A stretch of DNA of 64,000 nt from Bacteroidia bacterium (GTDB lineage: Bacteria > Bacteroidota > Bacteroidia > Flavobacteriales > Flavobacteriaceae): contig JAUIAY010000011.1 in NCBI GenBank assembly GCA_030425285.1, positions 1 to 64,000 of the forward strand. Direction: 5' to 3'. A program made the translations under genes and the position numbers. The notes under the pieces are model-generated. The model made no database searches. It saw only the letters and a list, made by a program, of their open reading frames with translations, and was not told where the DNA came from. This document shows positions 43,840 to 52,291 of the stretch, in pieces (position 1 is the stretch's first letter; every line of letters begins with the position of its first letter).

Positions 43840-45279
43840 CTATGATTTTATTTTTTTCAATTTTATTTTTTCTAACAGACTAAAAAACAACTCTTTTTTA
43901 ACGGTTCTAAACAACACTATAAAAACTATAGTACCTACAACCATTTGTATAATAAGACCTAAATAAACGTTAATTGGTAGAATATTTATACAATAGACAG
44001 GAACAAAAATTATTATAGTCATCATCATGGCTTCTTTAATAGCCTTATATGCAGCATGTTTTTGTTCTAAAATGATATTGTAATGGTAAGCTGTATAGAC
44101 CCATCCGAAAAGTGCCCCAACCAAATAACCTATTATAAGTCCATAAATTCCATAAGGCTCCATAAGAAAACACATTAAAGGCAACGATGCTATCACCTCT
44201 ACAATTACAGATACAAATATAACTTTTGATTCTCCTTTAGCTATGATTGCACTGCGTAGAATATGAGCCAACCCTCTTAACAAACCTACAACTGCCAATA
44301 GCATAAGGTATTTCCCTGCTTCTTGCCACTTCTCTCCATAAAACGCTGGAATGAGGTTCTGGCTAATAGCTATTAACATAGCCATAAAAGGCAAAAATAA
44401 AAGCGATGTGAGATGTAAGGCTTTGGTTGAATTCAACCTGAATTTTTCTTTGTCATATTGTATTTTTGACATTCCGGGTGTTAACACATTGGTTAATACG
44501 GATTGTATTTTTGTTGCTGGCACTATGGCTAAATTGAAAGCTATGTTGAACAGCCCCATTATTTCTTTGCCTAAATATCTACCTGTGAGTAGTCCAATCA
44601 TATTTTCAGCAAAAAAATATACCATATGAGCACCTAGCATATTCATACCAAATTTAAAAAAGGGCTTTATTCCTGAAAACTGTGGTTTGGACGGTAGCCA
44701 TTTCCCATAATAAAAAGAAAGTAATCCAAAAATAGAACGCTGTAAAATTAAACGCCAAACCAATGACCAGACTCCAAAACCTGTATACGCCATCATAATA
44801 GCAATAATATTTGCTGACAACATAGACCCTATTTCTGCCAATGAAAAACCTTTAAAGTCCATGCGCTTTCGCATTAAAATATTTGGAAACTGAAATGTTT
44901 GAAGCAAAATAACAAAAGCTAAAGTTTTAATAAGCGGAACAAGTTCTGGTTCTTCAAAAAAAGAAGCTGCCAACCCAGCACCAAAAAAAACTACGGCAGT
45001 AAGTACTGTATTTAATGCAAATTGGATATAAAAAATGGCTGAAATCTGCGCTTTAGTAATTTCCTGACTTTGAATGATTGCAGAACCAAAGCCAATACTG
45101 GTAATGGCTTTAACAAAACGATTTACAATGAGAGCCATGGCCACCAGGCCAAAATCAGCTTTTGTTAAAAGTCGTGCTAAAATTATAGTAAATATAATTT
45201 GAAGGACTTGTTGTATAACATCTGAGCTGCCTCTCCATGCTAAACCACTAAAAACTTGCTTTTTTAAAGTTTTTTGCAA
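43840..45279 (-). CDS. Polysaccharide flippase (Wzx-like, MATE/MOP superfamily), probable TTG start
   Basis: Polytopic membrane protein with about 12-14 helices. SGLAWRGSSDVIQQVLQIIF and TIILARLLTKADFGLVAMA are the standard N-terminal signatures of polysaccharide transport proteins. The longest frame starts at TTG 45363, but that TTG is the -33 box of a consensus promoter, and the -7 box lies at 45332-45339. No ATG precedes the conserved domain. TTG at 45279 (479 residues, start MQKTLKKQVF) follows the inferred transcription start by about 45 nt and is preferred. It is the first gene of the main operon and flips the lipid-linked repeat unit. Confidence 0.9.
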   Translation of the reverse strand: MQKTLKKQVFSGLAWRGSSDVIQQVLQIIFTIILARLLTKADFGLVAMALIVNRFVKAITSIGFGSAIIQSQEITKAQISAIFYIQFALNTVLTAVVFFGAGLAASFFEEPELVPLIKTLAFVILLQTFQFPNILMRKRMDFKGFSLAEIGSMLSANIIAIMMAYTGFGVWSLVWRLILQRSIFGLLSFYYGKWLPSKPQFSGIKPFFKFGMNMLGAHMVYFFAENMIGLLTGRYLGKEIMGLFNIAFNLAIVPATKIQSVLTNVLTPGMSKIQYDKEKFRLNSTKALHLTSLLFLPFMAMLIAISQNLIPAFYGEKWQEAGKYLMLLAVVGLLRGLAHILRSAIIAKGESKVIFVSVIVEVIASLPLMCFLMEPYGIYGLIIGYLVGALFGWVYTAYHYNIILEQKHAAYKAIKEAMMMTIIIFVPVYCINILPINVYLGLIIQMVVGTIVFIVLFRTVKKELFFSLLEKIKLKKIKS

Positions 45280-45331
45280 AGTTATTTGGTAGATTTTTTT
45301 TTGAAAATTTAACTTTCTTGATAAACTTGAA

Positions 45332-45363
45332 CAAAGATATCTTAAAATCAAAACCAATAACAA
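45332..45363 (-). promoter_or_regulatory. Promoter of the main polysaccharide operon
   Basis: On the minus strand TTG (45361-45363), 21 bp, TAtcTTTG (45332-45339). It lies inside the longest open frame of the flippase and so helps set its real start. It would drive about 21 kb of tightly packed genes to 24078. Confidence 0.65.
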
Positions 45364-45427
45364 GCTATTGCACGTATTTTTTTAACTAATATTCTTACAT
45401 TTTTTTTTTATAATCAGGCACTTTTAC

Positions 45428-45435
45428 TAACTTTG
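45428..45435 (+). promoter_or_regulatory. Promoter -7 element of the T9SS protein gene
   Basis: TAacTTTG, 67 nt before the ATG. No TTG is at the -33 position. The leader contains an inverted repeat, TTTGATATC (45449-45457) / GATATCAAA (45477-45485). Confidence 0.45.
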
Positions 45436-45502
45436 AGCCAGCTATTAGTTTGATATCAATCATAAATAAAACGCTAGATATCAAATCACTAAATCTAAAA
45501 TC

Positions 45503-48500
45503 ATGAAAAAAAAATACTTATTGTTGTTGACTTTAGGCTTGTTTTTGACTTCTTTTGCCCAAAGTCCCATAGTAACAATTGATAGAGAGAACATTACAGG
45601 ACCAACAGCCACTGGGAACGCTGCTTCTATTTCTTCTGTTGGTTTAACAAGAGGAAATGGTGTTATTCAAAGAAATGGGAATGACTTTTCTGCGCGTGAC
45701 TGGATGGGAACTTCTCAAGCGACTGCCGAAAGCAATGAAGACTATTTAGAATGGTCTGTAACGGCCAATGTTAATTATGATATTGAAATTACTGAAATTG
45801 ATGTCAGATTACGAAGAAACCTTGATGGCCCAACTAATTGGCAATTATTTTATAGTACAGATAATTTTACCACTGCTGGTATTTCGGTTAATACAGCGGA
45901 GACATTGGCTGCCAACAGTAATGTCATTTTTAACTTGAATGGGTTAAGTATTAACTCGGGAACTTCTGGTACTATTACTTTTAGATTATATGCATGGAAT
46001 GCAGCAACAGCTAGCGGGTGGCTTCGTGTGAGACGATTAGCTGCATGGTCTGATTTTGGGATAGCATTGCCTGGAATTAGACTTACGGGAAATATTACAA
46101 CTTCCTCAAGTAATAGTAGTGAGTCAAACATAGTAAGCTCTATAGTCTTCGACCCTTCAGACAACATTAATTACCAAATGTATAGTGCAACATCTGGATT
46201 GACTACCGGTAATTCCTTAAAAATAGGTGAATTCACTATCCAAGATGGTGGTGATGATTTGACTGATAGTGACGCTCTTAGTACAATTCTCAATGATATT
46301 TCATTTTCAGTTTTAGGAGATCCTAATATAGCAGCCCTTGCTATTTTTGATGGTACAACAAATATTTCCGAAGTAACTTCAGTTACACCAACAACCCTTT
46401 TCTCTGCAATCAATGGAGGAAGTGGTTTAGTAGCTTCTGATGGTGCATCTAAAACATTTGATGTTTATGCTACTTTCAATACAAACGTTACAGATAATCA
46501 ACAAATTCAACTTACAGTCAATTCTGCCATACCAGATGCTTCAGGTTCTACTTTTGATGCTTTTGATGCTGGTGCAGCTAGCACTTCTGTAGCTGGAGAT
46601 GATAACAGACTGGAAGTTACTGCTACAGCAATTACCTTTGCCCAAGAACCATCTGATGTCAACAGATTTGAAACCATGACACCTTACCCAACTATTAATG
46701 CAATAGATAGCAACAGTAATTTGGATTTAGATTTCAATGATTCAGTTTCAATTTTATCTAACGGACCATTAGATCCGCCATCCAGCAATTACAATTTTAT
46801 TAATGGCGAAGCTGTTTTGGATAATATCATGTTTTCTGATGAAGGCACTGACTTTTACCTATTAGCTATTACATCTGGATTTTTAATAGATGCTAGTGCC
46901 GTTTTTGATGTTGTAGGCCCAATTGTTACTATAGCCGTTCAAGATTTTGATTCTTCTTCTCCTGAATGGACATATACCAACGATATTTTATTCTTTGATA
47001 ATGGCTGGGGAACAGACGGATATTATGGCATTATAGATAGTTCAGTAGCTGCTCCTTTAGATTATACTTTTTTTGAGAACAATATATTGGGTGAAAATGA
47101 TTTAAATGATGAAGGTGACAACGGAACAACTGGCTGGGCTACTATTCAATTTGACGATGTGGATATTAGCGGTGTTTCTAATGTACAAGTACGATTTGAT
47201 TGGCAAGTTATAGGCTATGTCAATAACAATGATAATGCTCAATACCAATTATTTTATGATGGTGTAGGACAAGGCCAAGTTTTCCTATTCGATGGTGATA
47301 ATGGTTCTAGCATTAATGATGGGTCGGGTTCAATAGTATTAGATATTCCTGATGTTGTAAACACGGTTAGTTTAGCTATACGCGTTCGTAATAATGGCCC
47401 TGCTGGCTTTTCAGGTTTTGACAACTTTAAAGTTATAAGTGTTTTTGATGGGCTTATTTATACTGACAATGCTTGGACGCCAAATCCTCCTTCTGGCTCT
47501 ACTGGTTCTGAAAACGCTTTAATTAAAGATGGTAATTATATTGTAGGCGAAAATATAGCCTTAAACAACTTGTTCATTGAAAACGATGCTACAGTGACTG
47601 TTGCCCAAGGGCAATCTATCCAGATTAATGGTGATTTGCACAATGCAGGTGTTCTTGAACTTAATTCAGTATCCACAAGTTACTCAAGTCTAATTATTGA
47701 AGGCAAGTCTAACGGAGAGGTTGTTTATAATAGACATGTTAATACTAATGCTGAAACAGGGGGAAATGATTTAGTTTCAGCTCCAGTAACTGGTCAGACA
47801 TTTGGTGATTTTGCGTTAAACAATCCCAATTTATTTTCCAATCCATCGAATCCAACCGAAAAACTATTTGGACCTTTTGACAAAGCTACTGACACTTATT
47901 TAACTTATGATACCGCTATTCCTGCTGAAGCTAGTGTTGTCTTAAGTCCAGCAGTTGGCTATAGAGCTGCTTCATCAGATGGTGGCACACTTGCTTTTAC
48001 TGGAGAAGTTAATACTGAAGATGTAGATATAGCTATAGTTTATACTGGACCAACAAACACGGAATGGAATCTAATTGGAAACCCTTACCCATCGTACATA
48101 TCGTTATCTGACTTTTTAAGTGTTAACAATTCAGTAATGGATCCTGTAAGTTCTGGAGTTTACGGATATGATGGTGATGCGTCAGATGGATGGACTATTT
48201 GGAACCAAGCATATTCTGATGCCAACCCTGGAGCCGTTATTACTCCTGGCCAAGGATTTCTTGTTGCTTCTGTAGCTGATGGCGGAACTGTTTCTTTCTC
48301 AACTAGCATGAGAAGAACAGGAACAACTGATGATTTTATTAGTGGTAGAACCTCAAATAATTCTTTGATTGAGCATCTAAAGCTTGAATTATCAAGTTTA
48401 AATGACTCTTATAATACAGATTTCTATTTTACTGATAATGCCACATTAGGTCTTGATCCTGGATATGACGCCAGCATCTATTCAGGTGTTGCTCCATCGT

Positions 48501-49057
48501 TCTCCATTTATTCACATTTAATTGAAGATAATCAAGATAGAGATTACGCTATCCAATCTTTGGACTACAACGCAATTTCTGATGTTACTATTCCGTTGGG
48601 AATCCACGCTAATCAAAATCAAGAAATTACAGTATCAATTGTCGAATCAACCTTACCTGAAGATATAGATGTTTATCTTGATGATATCGTTGGCAATACT
48701 TCAACACTATTAAACAATGACCCTTTCATCATTACTCCTGATAGTGATTTAAGTCAAACAGGACGTTTCTTTTTAAGATTTTCTGGTTCAGCTCTTTCTA
48801 CTGAAGAGCACATAGCTAATAACAACGTTCAAGTTTTTGCAACGATTACTCCTAAAAGTCTATTTGTTAAAGGTAATTTAGACAGTTTAACAACTGTTAA
48901 AATACATGACTTGCAAGGGCGTTTGGTGTTAGAAACAAATTTAGATTCAACTAGCACTAATAATCAAGTTGACCTTTCTAATATAGTTTCAGGAGTTTAT
49001 ACGGTTTCCTTAACTAACAAAACTCTCTCTAAAACTCAAAAAGTAATCATTAAATAA
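45503..49057 (+). CDS. Large secreted surface protein with T9SS type A sorting domain
   Basis: 1184 residues. The signal peptide is MKKKYLLLLTLGLFLTSFAQ. The body is beta-rich and Asp/Asn/Ser/Gly-rich. Residues of about 25-200 resemble choice-of-anchor-like sandwiches (SVTANVNYDIEITEIDVRLR), and a further jellyroll-like segment lies near 490-650 (FDWQVIGYVNNNDNAQYQLF). A region with NLIGNPYPSYISLSDFL is common in flavobacterial cargo proteins. The last 80 residues (TVKIHDLQGRLVLE, DLSNIVSGVYTVSL, KVIIK end) form the type IX secretion C-terminal domain. No catalytic motif is recognised. It is likely a surface-anchored adhesin or structural protein, divergent from the polysaccharide operon. Confidence 0.88.
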   Translation: MKKKYLLLLTLGLFLTSFAQSPIVTIDRENITGPTATGNAASISSVGLTRGNGVIQRNGNDFSARDWMGTSQATAESNEDYLEWSVTANVNYDIEITEIDVRLRRNLDGPTNWQLFYSTDNFTTAGISVNTAETLAANSNVIFNLNGLSINSGTSGTITFRLYAWNAATASGWLRVRRLAAWSDFGIALPGIRLTGNITTSSSNSSESNIVSSIVFDPSDNINYQMYSATSGLTTGNSLKIGEFTIQDGGDDLTDSDALSTILNDISFSVLGDPNIAALAIFDGTTNISEVTSVTPTTLFSAINGGSGLVASDGASKTFDVYATFNTNVTDNQQIQLTVNSAIPDASGSTFDAFDAGAASTSVAGDDNRLEVTATAITFAQEPSDVNRFETMTPYPTINAIDSNSNLDLDFNDSVSILSNGPLDPPSSNYNFINGEAVLDNIMFSDEGTDFYLLAITSGFLIDASAVFDVVGPIVTIAVQDFDSSSPEWTYTNDILFFDNGWGTDGYYGIIDSSVAAPLDYTFFENNILGENDLNDEGDNGTTGWATIQFDDVDISGVSNVQVRFDWQVIGYVNNNDNAQYQLFYDGVGQGQVFLFDGDNGSSINDGSGSIVLDIPDVVNTVSLAIRVRNNGPAGFSGFDNFKVISVFDGLIYTDNAWTPNPPSGSTGSENALIKDGNYIVGENIALNNLFIENDATVTVAQGQSIQINGDLHNAGVLELNSVSTSYSSLIIEGKSNGEVVYNRHVNTNAETGGNDLVSAPVTGQTFGDFALNNPNLFSNPSNPTEKLFGPFDKATDTYLTYDTAIPAEASVVLSPAVGYRAASSDGGTLAFTGEVNTEDVDIAIVYTGPTNTEWNLIGNPYPSYISLSDFLSVNNSVMDPVSSGVYGYDGDASDGWTIWNQAYSDANPGAVITPGQGFLVASVADGGTVSFSTSMRRTGTTDDFISGRTSNNSLIEHLKLELSSLNDSYNTDFYFTDNATLGLDPGYDASIYSGVAPSFSIYSHLIEDNQDRDYAIQSLDYNAISDVTIPLGIHANQNQEITVSIVESTLPEDIDVYLDDIVGNTSTLLNNDPFIITPDSDLSQTGRFFLRFSGSALSTEEHIANNNVQVFATITPKSLFVKGNLDSLTTVKIHDLQGRLVLETNLDSTSTNNQVDLSNIVSGVYTVSLTNKTLSKTQKVIIK

Positions 49058-49063
49058 TTACAT

Positions 49064-49129
49064 ATCAACACATTAGCTTATCAAATTGAATATCATAAAA
49101 TAAACTAATGTGTTGATTATTTAATTTTT
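49064..49129 (+). terminator. Hairpin terminator after the T9SS protein gene
   Basis: ATCAACACATTAG (49064-49076) and its perfect complement (49105-49117) with a 28-nt loop, followed by TATTTAATTTTTA. It separates the big surface protein from the peptide cassette. Confidence 0.55.
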
Positions 49130-49172
49130 AGCTATTAAGCTCATATTATTTACTTATTTTTAAAATGATTTA

Positions 49173-49180
49173 TATATTTG
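49173..49180 (+). promoter_or_regulatory. Promoter -7 element of the peptide cassette
   Basis: TAtaTTTG ends only 4 nt before the first ATG (49185) and 16 nt before a second in-frame ATG (49197). Either the mRNA is leaderless, or translation starts at the second Met. No clear -33 TTG is seen. Confidence 0.5.
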
Positions 49181-49184
49181 CAAT

Positions 49185-49376
49185 ATGAATAAAAAAATGT
49201 CCGAAAACCAAATAACACGTAAGGAAGCGTTAAAAAAAATGGGGAAATACGCAGCAATAACTGCGGTGGGTACATTTTTAATTTTAAGCCCTAAAAAAGC
49301 CCATGCCACTTCTCCACCTGATCCAGGCGGAGGCTTTGGAAGAGAAAGTAATCCAGAAGAATTATTTGAAGGATAA
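49185..49376 (+). CDS. Small exported peptide / candidate RiPP-like precursor
   Basis: 63 residues (59 if the second Met is used). A basic N-region with TRKEALKKMGKYA is followed by a hydrophobic stretch (AAITAVGTFLILS) and an A-H-A site typical of signal peptidase I. Cleavage there would release a 22-residue tail, TSPPDPGGGFGRESNPEELF plus EG, rich in Pro, Gly and acidic residues, with Thr42, Ser43 and Ser55 as its only hydroxyl residues. There is no twin-arginine motif and no cysteine. It is directly followed by an HPr-kinase-like and a nucleotidyltransferase gene, whose relatives act in peptide-modification loci, so it may be their substrate. That role is inference; the reading frame and signal are seen. 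Confidence 0.65.
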   Translation: MNKKMSENQITRKEALKKMGKYAAITAVGTFLILSPKKAHATSPPDPGGGFGRESNPEELFEG

Positions 49377-50499
49377 TTTGACTCTTTTAGCTCCAAATTT
49401 AGTACGCAAGATAAATGGAGTTTACATTTTGTGGTTTAAAAATTCCAATAATTATATTTTATTGGATGATATTAATTATTCATTATTAACACTCTGTATT
49501 TCAAGTTTAAATGAATTAGATTTTTTTAATTCAATATCAAGATCTGACTTGAAAATTCATGAAATACCTAAAAGTGTTTATAGAGAATTGCGTCAACTAC
49601 TTTTAGACTGCAACACTCCCACTAATCAAATAGAATCAAAGACAAAAGATGTTAGATTTTTTCAGTACACTGAAAGTGCTATCTATAAAATAAATGAAAA
49701 GACTTTTCGGATTAATTTTTATGACAACTACGTAAAACAATTAATTCACCCTCAATTTAAACATTTACAATTAGACTCCCCTTTTTTAATAGAAGACTTT
49801 ACTTTTCATATTTCGTTGGATAGTGAACAATTATATTTGTTTACTAATAAAAAGTTTAGCGGTACGTTTAAAAAATCCAGTTATCATTTACTTCAAGGTA
49901 AGTTTGCTATAGAGTTACTTTGTGCACTTACCAACACTCATGAAAATGATTGGCTAGGGACTTTTCATGCCTCAACGGTTTCTAATAATAAAGAAGCTAT
50001 CATGCTGGTTGGGGAATCTGGTAAAGGTAAGAGCACTTTATCTGCGCTTCTAATGGCTAATGGTTTTAATTTGGTTGCAGATGATTTTACACCAGTTCAC
50101 GCAAAATCCAAATGTGTTTATAGTTACCCTTCAGCTATTTCCATAAAGGAAGGTGCTTTTAAAGTTATAAAATCCCATTTTAAGGATTTTGATATGATCA
50201 ATACTTCAAAGAAAAGCACTTCAAAGGGAGGTATAAAGTACATAGCTCCGACCAATATGGCAAAAAGGTCTCTTCCTTGCAACAAAATTGTATTGGTGAA
50301 TTATAAAAAAAATGCATCAACTGTTCTAGAAGAAGCGACTATTGAATCAGTCTTAAAAATACTAATACCAGATTCTTGGCTATCACCAATACCAGAAAAT
50401 GCAGAATATTTTTTAAATTGGTTAGAAGAAATTACTTTTTATAGACTAACTTATTCAAATACTTCTGAAGTAGTTGAAGCTTTTAACAAGTTGTTTTAA
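49366..50499 (+). CDS. HPr-kinase-like protein with PqqD-like N-terminal region
   Basis: The C-terminal half resembles HPr kinase/phosphorylase: WLGTFHASTV, P-loop VGESGKGKSTLSALL (Gly at residue 216), FNLVADDFTPV (Walker B-like), and YSYPSAISIKEGAF. The N-terminal 90 residues (LVRKINGVYILWF, YILLDDINYSLLTL) loosely recall PqqD-type peptide-binding domains, with low certainty. The only ATG upstream (49303) lies inside the peptide gene in another frame and would overlap it by 74 nt. TTG 49366 (377 residues) or TTG 49378 is more likely. HPr-kinase relatives phosphorylate lasso-peptide precursors such as paeninodin and also occur in exopolysaccharide loci. A neighbouring small peptide and nucleotidyltransferase gene support such a role. 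Confidence 0.8.
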   Translation: MKDNLTLLAPNLVRKINGVYILWFKNSNNYILLDDINYSLLTLCISSLNELDFFNSISRSDLKIHEIPKSVYRELRQLLLDCNTPTNQIESKTKDVRFFQYTESAIYKINEKTFRINFYDNYVKQLIHPQFKHLQLDSPFLIEDFTFHISLDSEQLYLFTNKKFSGTFKKSSYHLLQGKFAIELLCALTNTHENDWLGTFHASTVSNNKEAIMLVGESGKGKSTLSALLMANGFNLVADDFTPVHAKSKCVYSYPSAISIKEGAFKVIKSHFKDFDMINTSKKSTSKGGIKYIAPTNMAKRSLPCNKIVLVNYKKNASTVLEEATIESVLKILIPDSWLSPIPENAEYFLNWLEEITFYRLTYSNTSEVVEAFNKLF

Positions 50500-50546
50500 A
50501 ATTCATTGAGTTTTTAAAACTCTATAGCTATAACAAAAATATCTCA

Positions 50547-51578
50547 ATGACATCATTGCATCAAACATATTCAACACTTGCAAACATTTTAAGTGACAAA
50601 AACAACATTGATGAACTCCTTAATGATATTAAAAAAGATCAAATTGATTGGGTTAACCTTGTAAAAGTATCCAGCGAACATCTTGTTTTAACTACGGTAT
50701 TTTGTAAGCTAGAAGAAAAAGAACTTCTGCAATTAATTCCAAAAGATTTAAAAGATTATTTGCAAGAGCTTACGGCTATCAATAGGAATAGGAATCAAGA
50801 TTTGCTAAATGAAATTAAAAACATCGCTTTATTATTTAACGAGAAAAACATTGATTATGTCTTCTTAAAGGGTGCTGCGCTACTAACTCTAGGTTACTAC
50901 AATGATTTAGGTGAAAGAATGGTGGGTGACATTGATGTTCTAATAGAAGAGAGCCAAATACCTATCGCCAAAATTGCTTTAGAACACAATGGTTATAAAA
51001 GTGTCAAGCCACGATTAAGTGACAAATATTTAGAAAAGAGGCACATCCCTAGGTTAGTCAATAAAGAAAAGCTTGCAGCTGTAGAAATCCACAGCCAACT
51101 TCTCAAAAAAAAACACGCTACCAAATTAAAACCATCAACAGTATTAACTAACAGTCAAAATGTTGGCGGTATTTTGTTTCCAAACGATATAGATTTATTA
51201 AAGCATGCTATTTTGGGCTTTCAGATTAATGATTTGGGTAATTATTTCAACTCTATTCATTTTAAACATATATATGACAGTCTCATCCTCATCAATAGAA
51301 ACGGAATATCAGCCTTAGCCATAAGTTCAATAAACAAAAAACATTTTATTTATGGTTCAATTTACTTTGATGATTTTAGCATGACAAAGAGCAATTTAAA
51401 AGATAAAGTATGCAAGAATTTGTTCCGTTTCAGAATGAAGCATCAATTAATCAATAAAATCTGGAATTACTTTTTAAGAAAAATTTGGTATTTAATGACA
51501 ATAGTTAATAGAACACAACTGTTTATTATGAACAGTGATTATAGAAAAGACGTTTTACTATTACTCAAAAAAGTATAG
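50547..51578 (+). CDS. Nucleotidyltransferase family protein (NTP_transf_5-like)
   Basis: 343 residues. IDYVFLKGAALLTLGYYND followed by RMVGDIDVLIEESQI gives the KGAALL...DIDVLI pattern, with the D-x-D metal-binding pair of an uncharacterised nucleotidyltransferase family. VEIHSQLLKK supplies a further conserved block (E-x-H). These proteins recur beside HPr-kinase-like and PqqD-like genes in lasso-peptide and exopolysaccharide loci. They may nucleotidylate a phosphorylated substrate, but this is not established for this protein. It starts 47 nt after the kinase gene in the same direction. Confidence 0.85.
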   Translation: MTSLHQTYSTLANILSDKNNIDELLNDIKKDQIDWVNLVKVSSEHLVLTTVFCKLEEKELLQLIPKDLKDYLQELTAINRNRNQDLLNEIKNIALLFNEKNIDYVFLKGAALLTLGYYNDLGERMVGDIDVLIEESQIPIAKIALEHNGYKSVKPRLSDKYLEKRHIPRLVNKEKLAAVEIHSQLLKKKHATKLKPSTVLTNSQNVGGILFPNDIDLLKHAILGFQINDLGNYFNSIHFKHIYDSLILINRNGISALAISSINKKHFIYGSIYFDDFSMTKSNLKDKVCKNLFRFRMKHQLINKIWNYFLRKIWYLMTIVNRTQLFIMNSDYRKDVLLLLKKV

Positions 51579-51688
51579 CCCTAATAAAAAAAAGACCTAT
51601 CAAATATTCTTTTTTAAGTCTTATTTATTCAAAATTTAATTTGTTAATGTTTTAATTAATCTTATTTTTACTCCTAAATTCATCATTT

Positions 51689-52267
51689 ATGAATAGATAT
51701 ATTTTTATTGGATTATTTTTTATATCCTCATTAGTCTCTTCCCAAAATTTCGATTTGGACACTGATGTGCCCTGGACCATTGGTGTAGGTGTTAATATTG
51801 TTGATAATGACGGATTTCGGTTTGACAAGCCTTTCGATACCGATAATTGGAATTTTAAAAATCCTTTATCAATAAATGTTGAAAGAAAATGGCGAGATTA
51901 TTTTTCAACAAATCTTGCAATCACTCTAAACAAACTGACAAAGGACAATAAGCAAAACAATGGTTATTTAACTGAATCAAGTAATTTGTTTGCTATTGAT
52001 TTAACAGGACGTTTTATTTTTGACCAATTTATTTGGGAACAAAACCCAAGAATAGATCCTTTTGAGGGCTATGTCCTTGCTGGTTTTGGATATACTTCTG
52101 TTTTAGACACAGACAGCATTATGTTTGATGTTGGTTTAGGTTTTAATTTTTGGTTGTATGAGGATATAGGTATCCGATTGCAAACTATGGGTAAATTTGG
52201 ATTTAATGATTATCAATACCTAAAAAATTACATTCAACATACAGCAGAATTTATTTTTAGATTTTAA
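51689..52267 (+). CDS. Outer-membrane beta-barrel protein
   Basis: 192 residues with a signal peptide (MNRYIFIGLFFISSLVSSQ) and repeated amphipathic strands (PWTIGVGVNIVDND, GYVLAGFGYTSVL, IMFDVGLGFNFWLYED), ending in HTAEFIFRF. A terminal Phe is the usual barrel-assembly signal. It is probably an eight-stranded outer-membrane barrel. It lies 110 nt after the nucleotidyltransferase gene; membership in the peptide cassette is possible but unproven. A strong terminator follows. Confidence 0.8.
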   Translation: MNRYIFIGLFFISSLVSSQNFDLDTDVPWTIGVGVNIVDNDGFRFDKPFDTDNWNFKNPLSINVERKWRDYFSTNLAITLNKLTKDNKQNNGYLTESSNLFAIDLTGRFIFDQFIWEQNPRIDPFEGYVLAGFGYTSVLDTDSIMFDVGLGFNFWLYEDIGIRLQTMGKFGFNDYQYLKNYIQHTAEFIFRF

Positions 52268-52291
52268 TTCTCTAAATAAACTATTACAAAT

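Noticed and set aside
45280-45363. 28-residue N-terminal extension of the flippase
   Set aside because: It overlaps a full promoter, starts only at a TTG and does not belong to the conserved domain.
49185-51578. Lasso peptide cluster
   Set aside because: No transglutaminase-like protease or asparagine-synthetase-like cyclase is nearby, so only a broader peptide-modification role is proposed.
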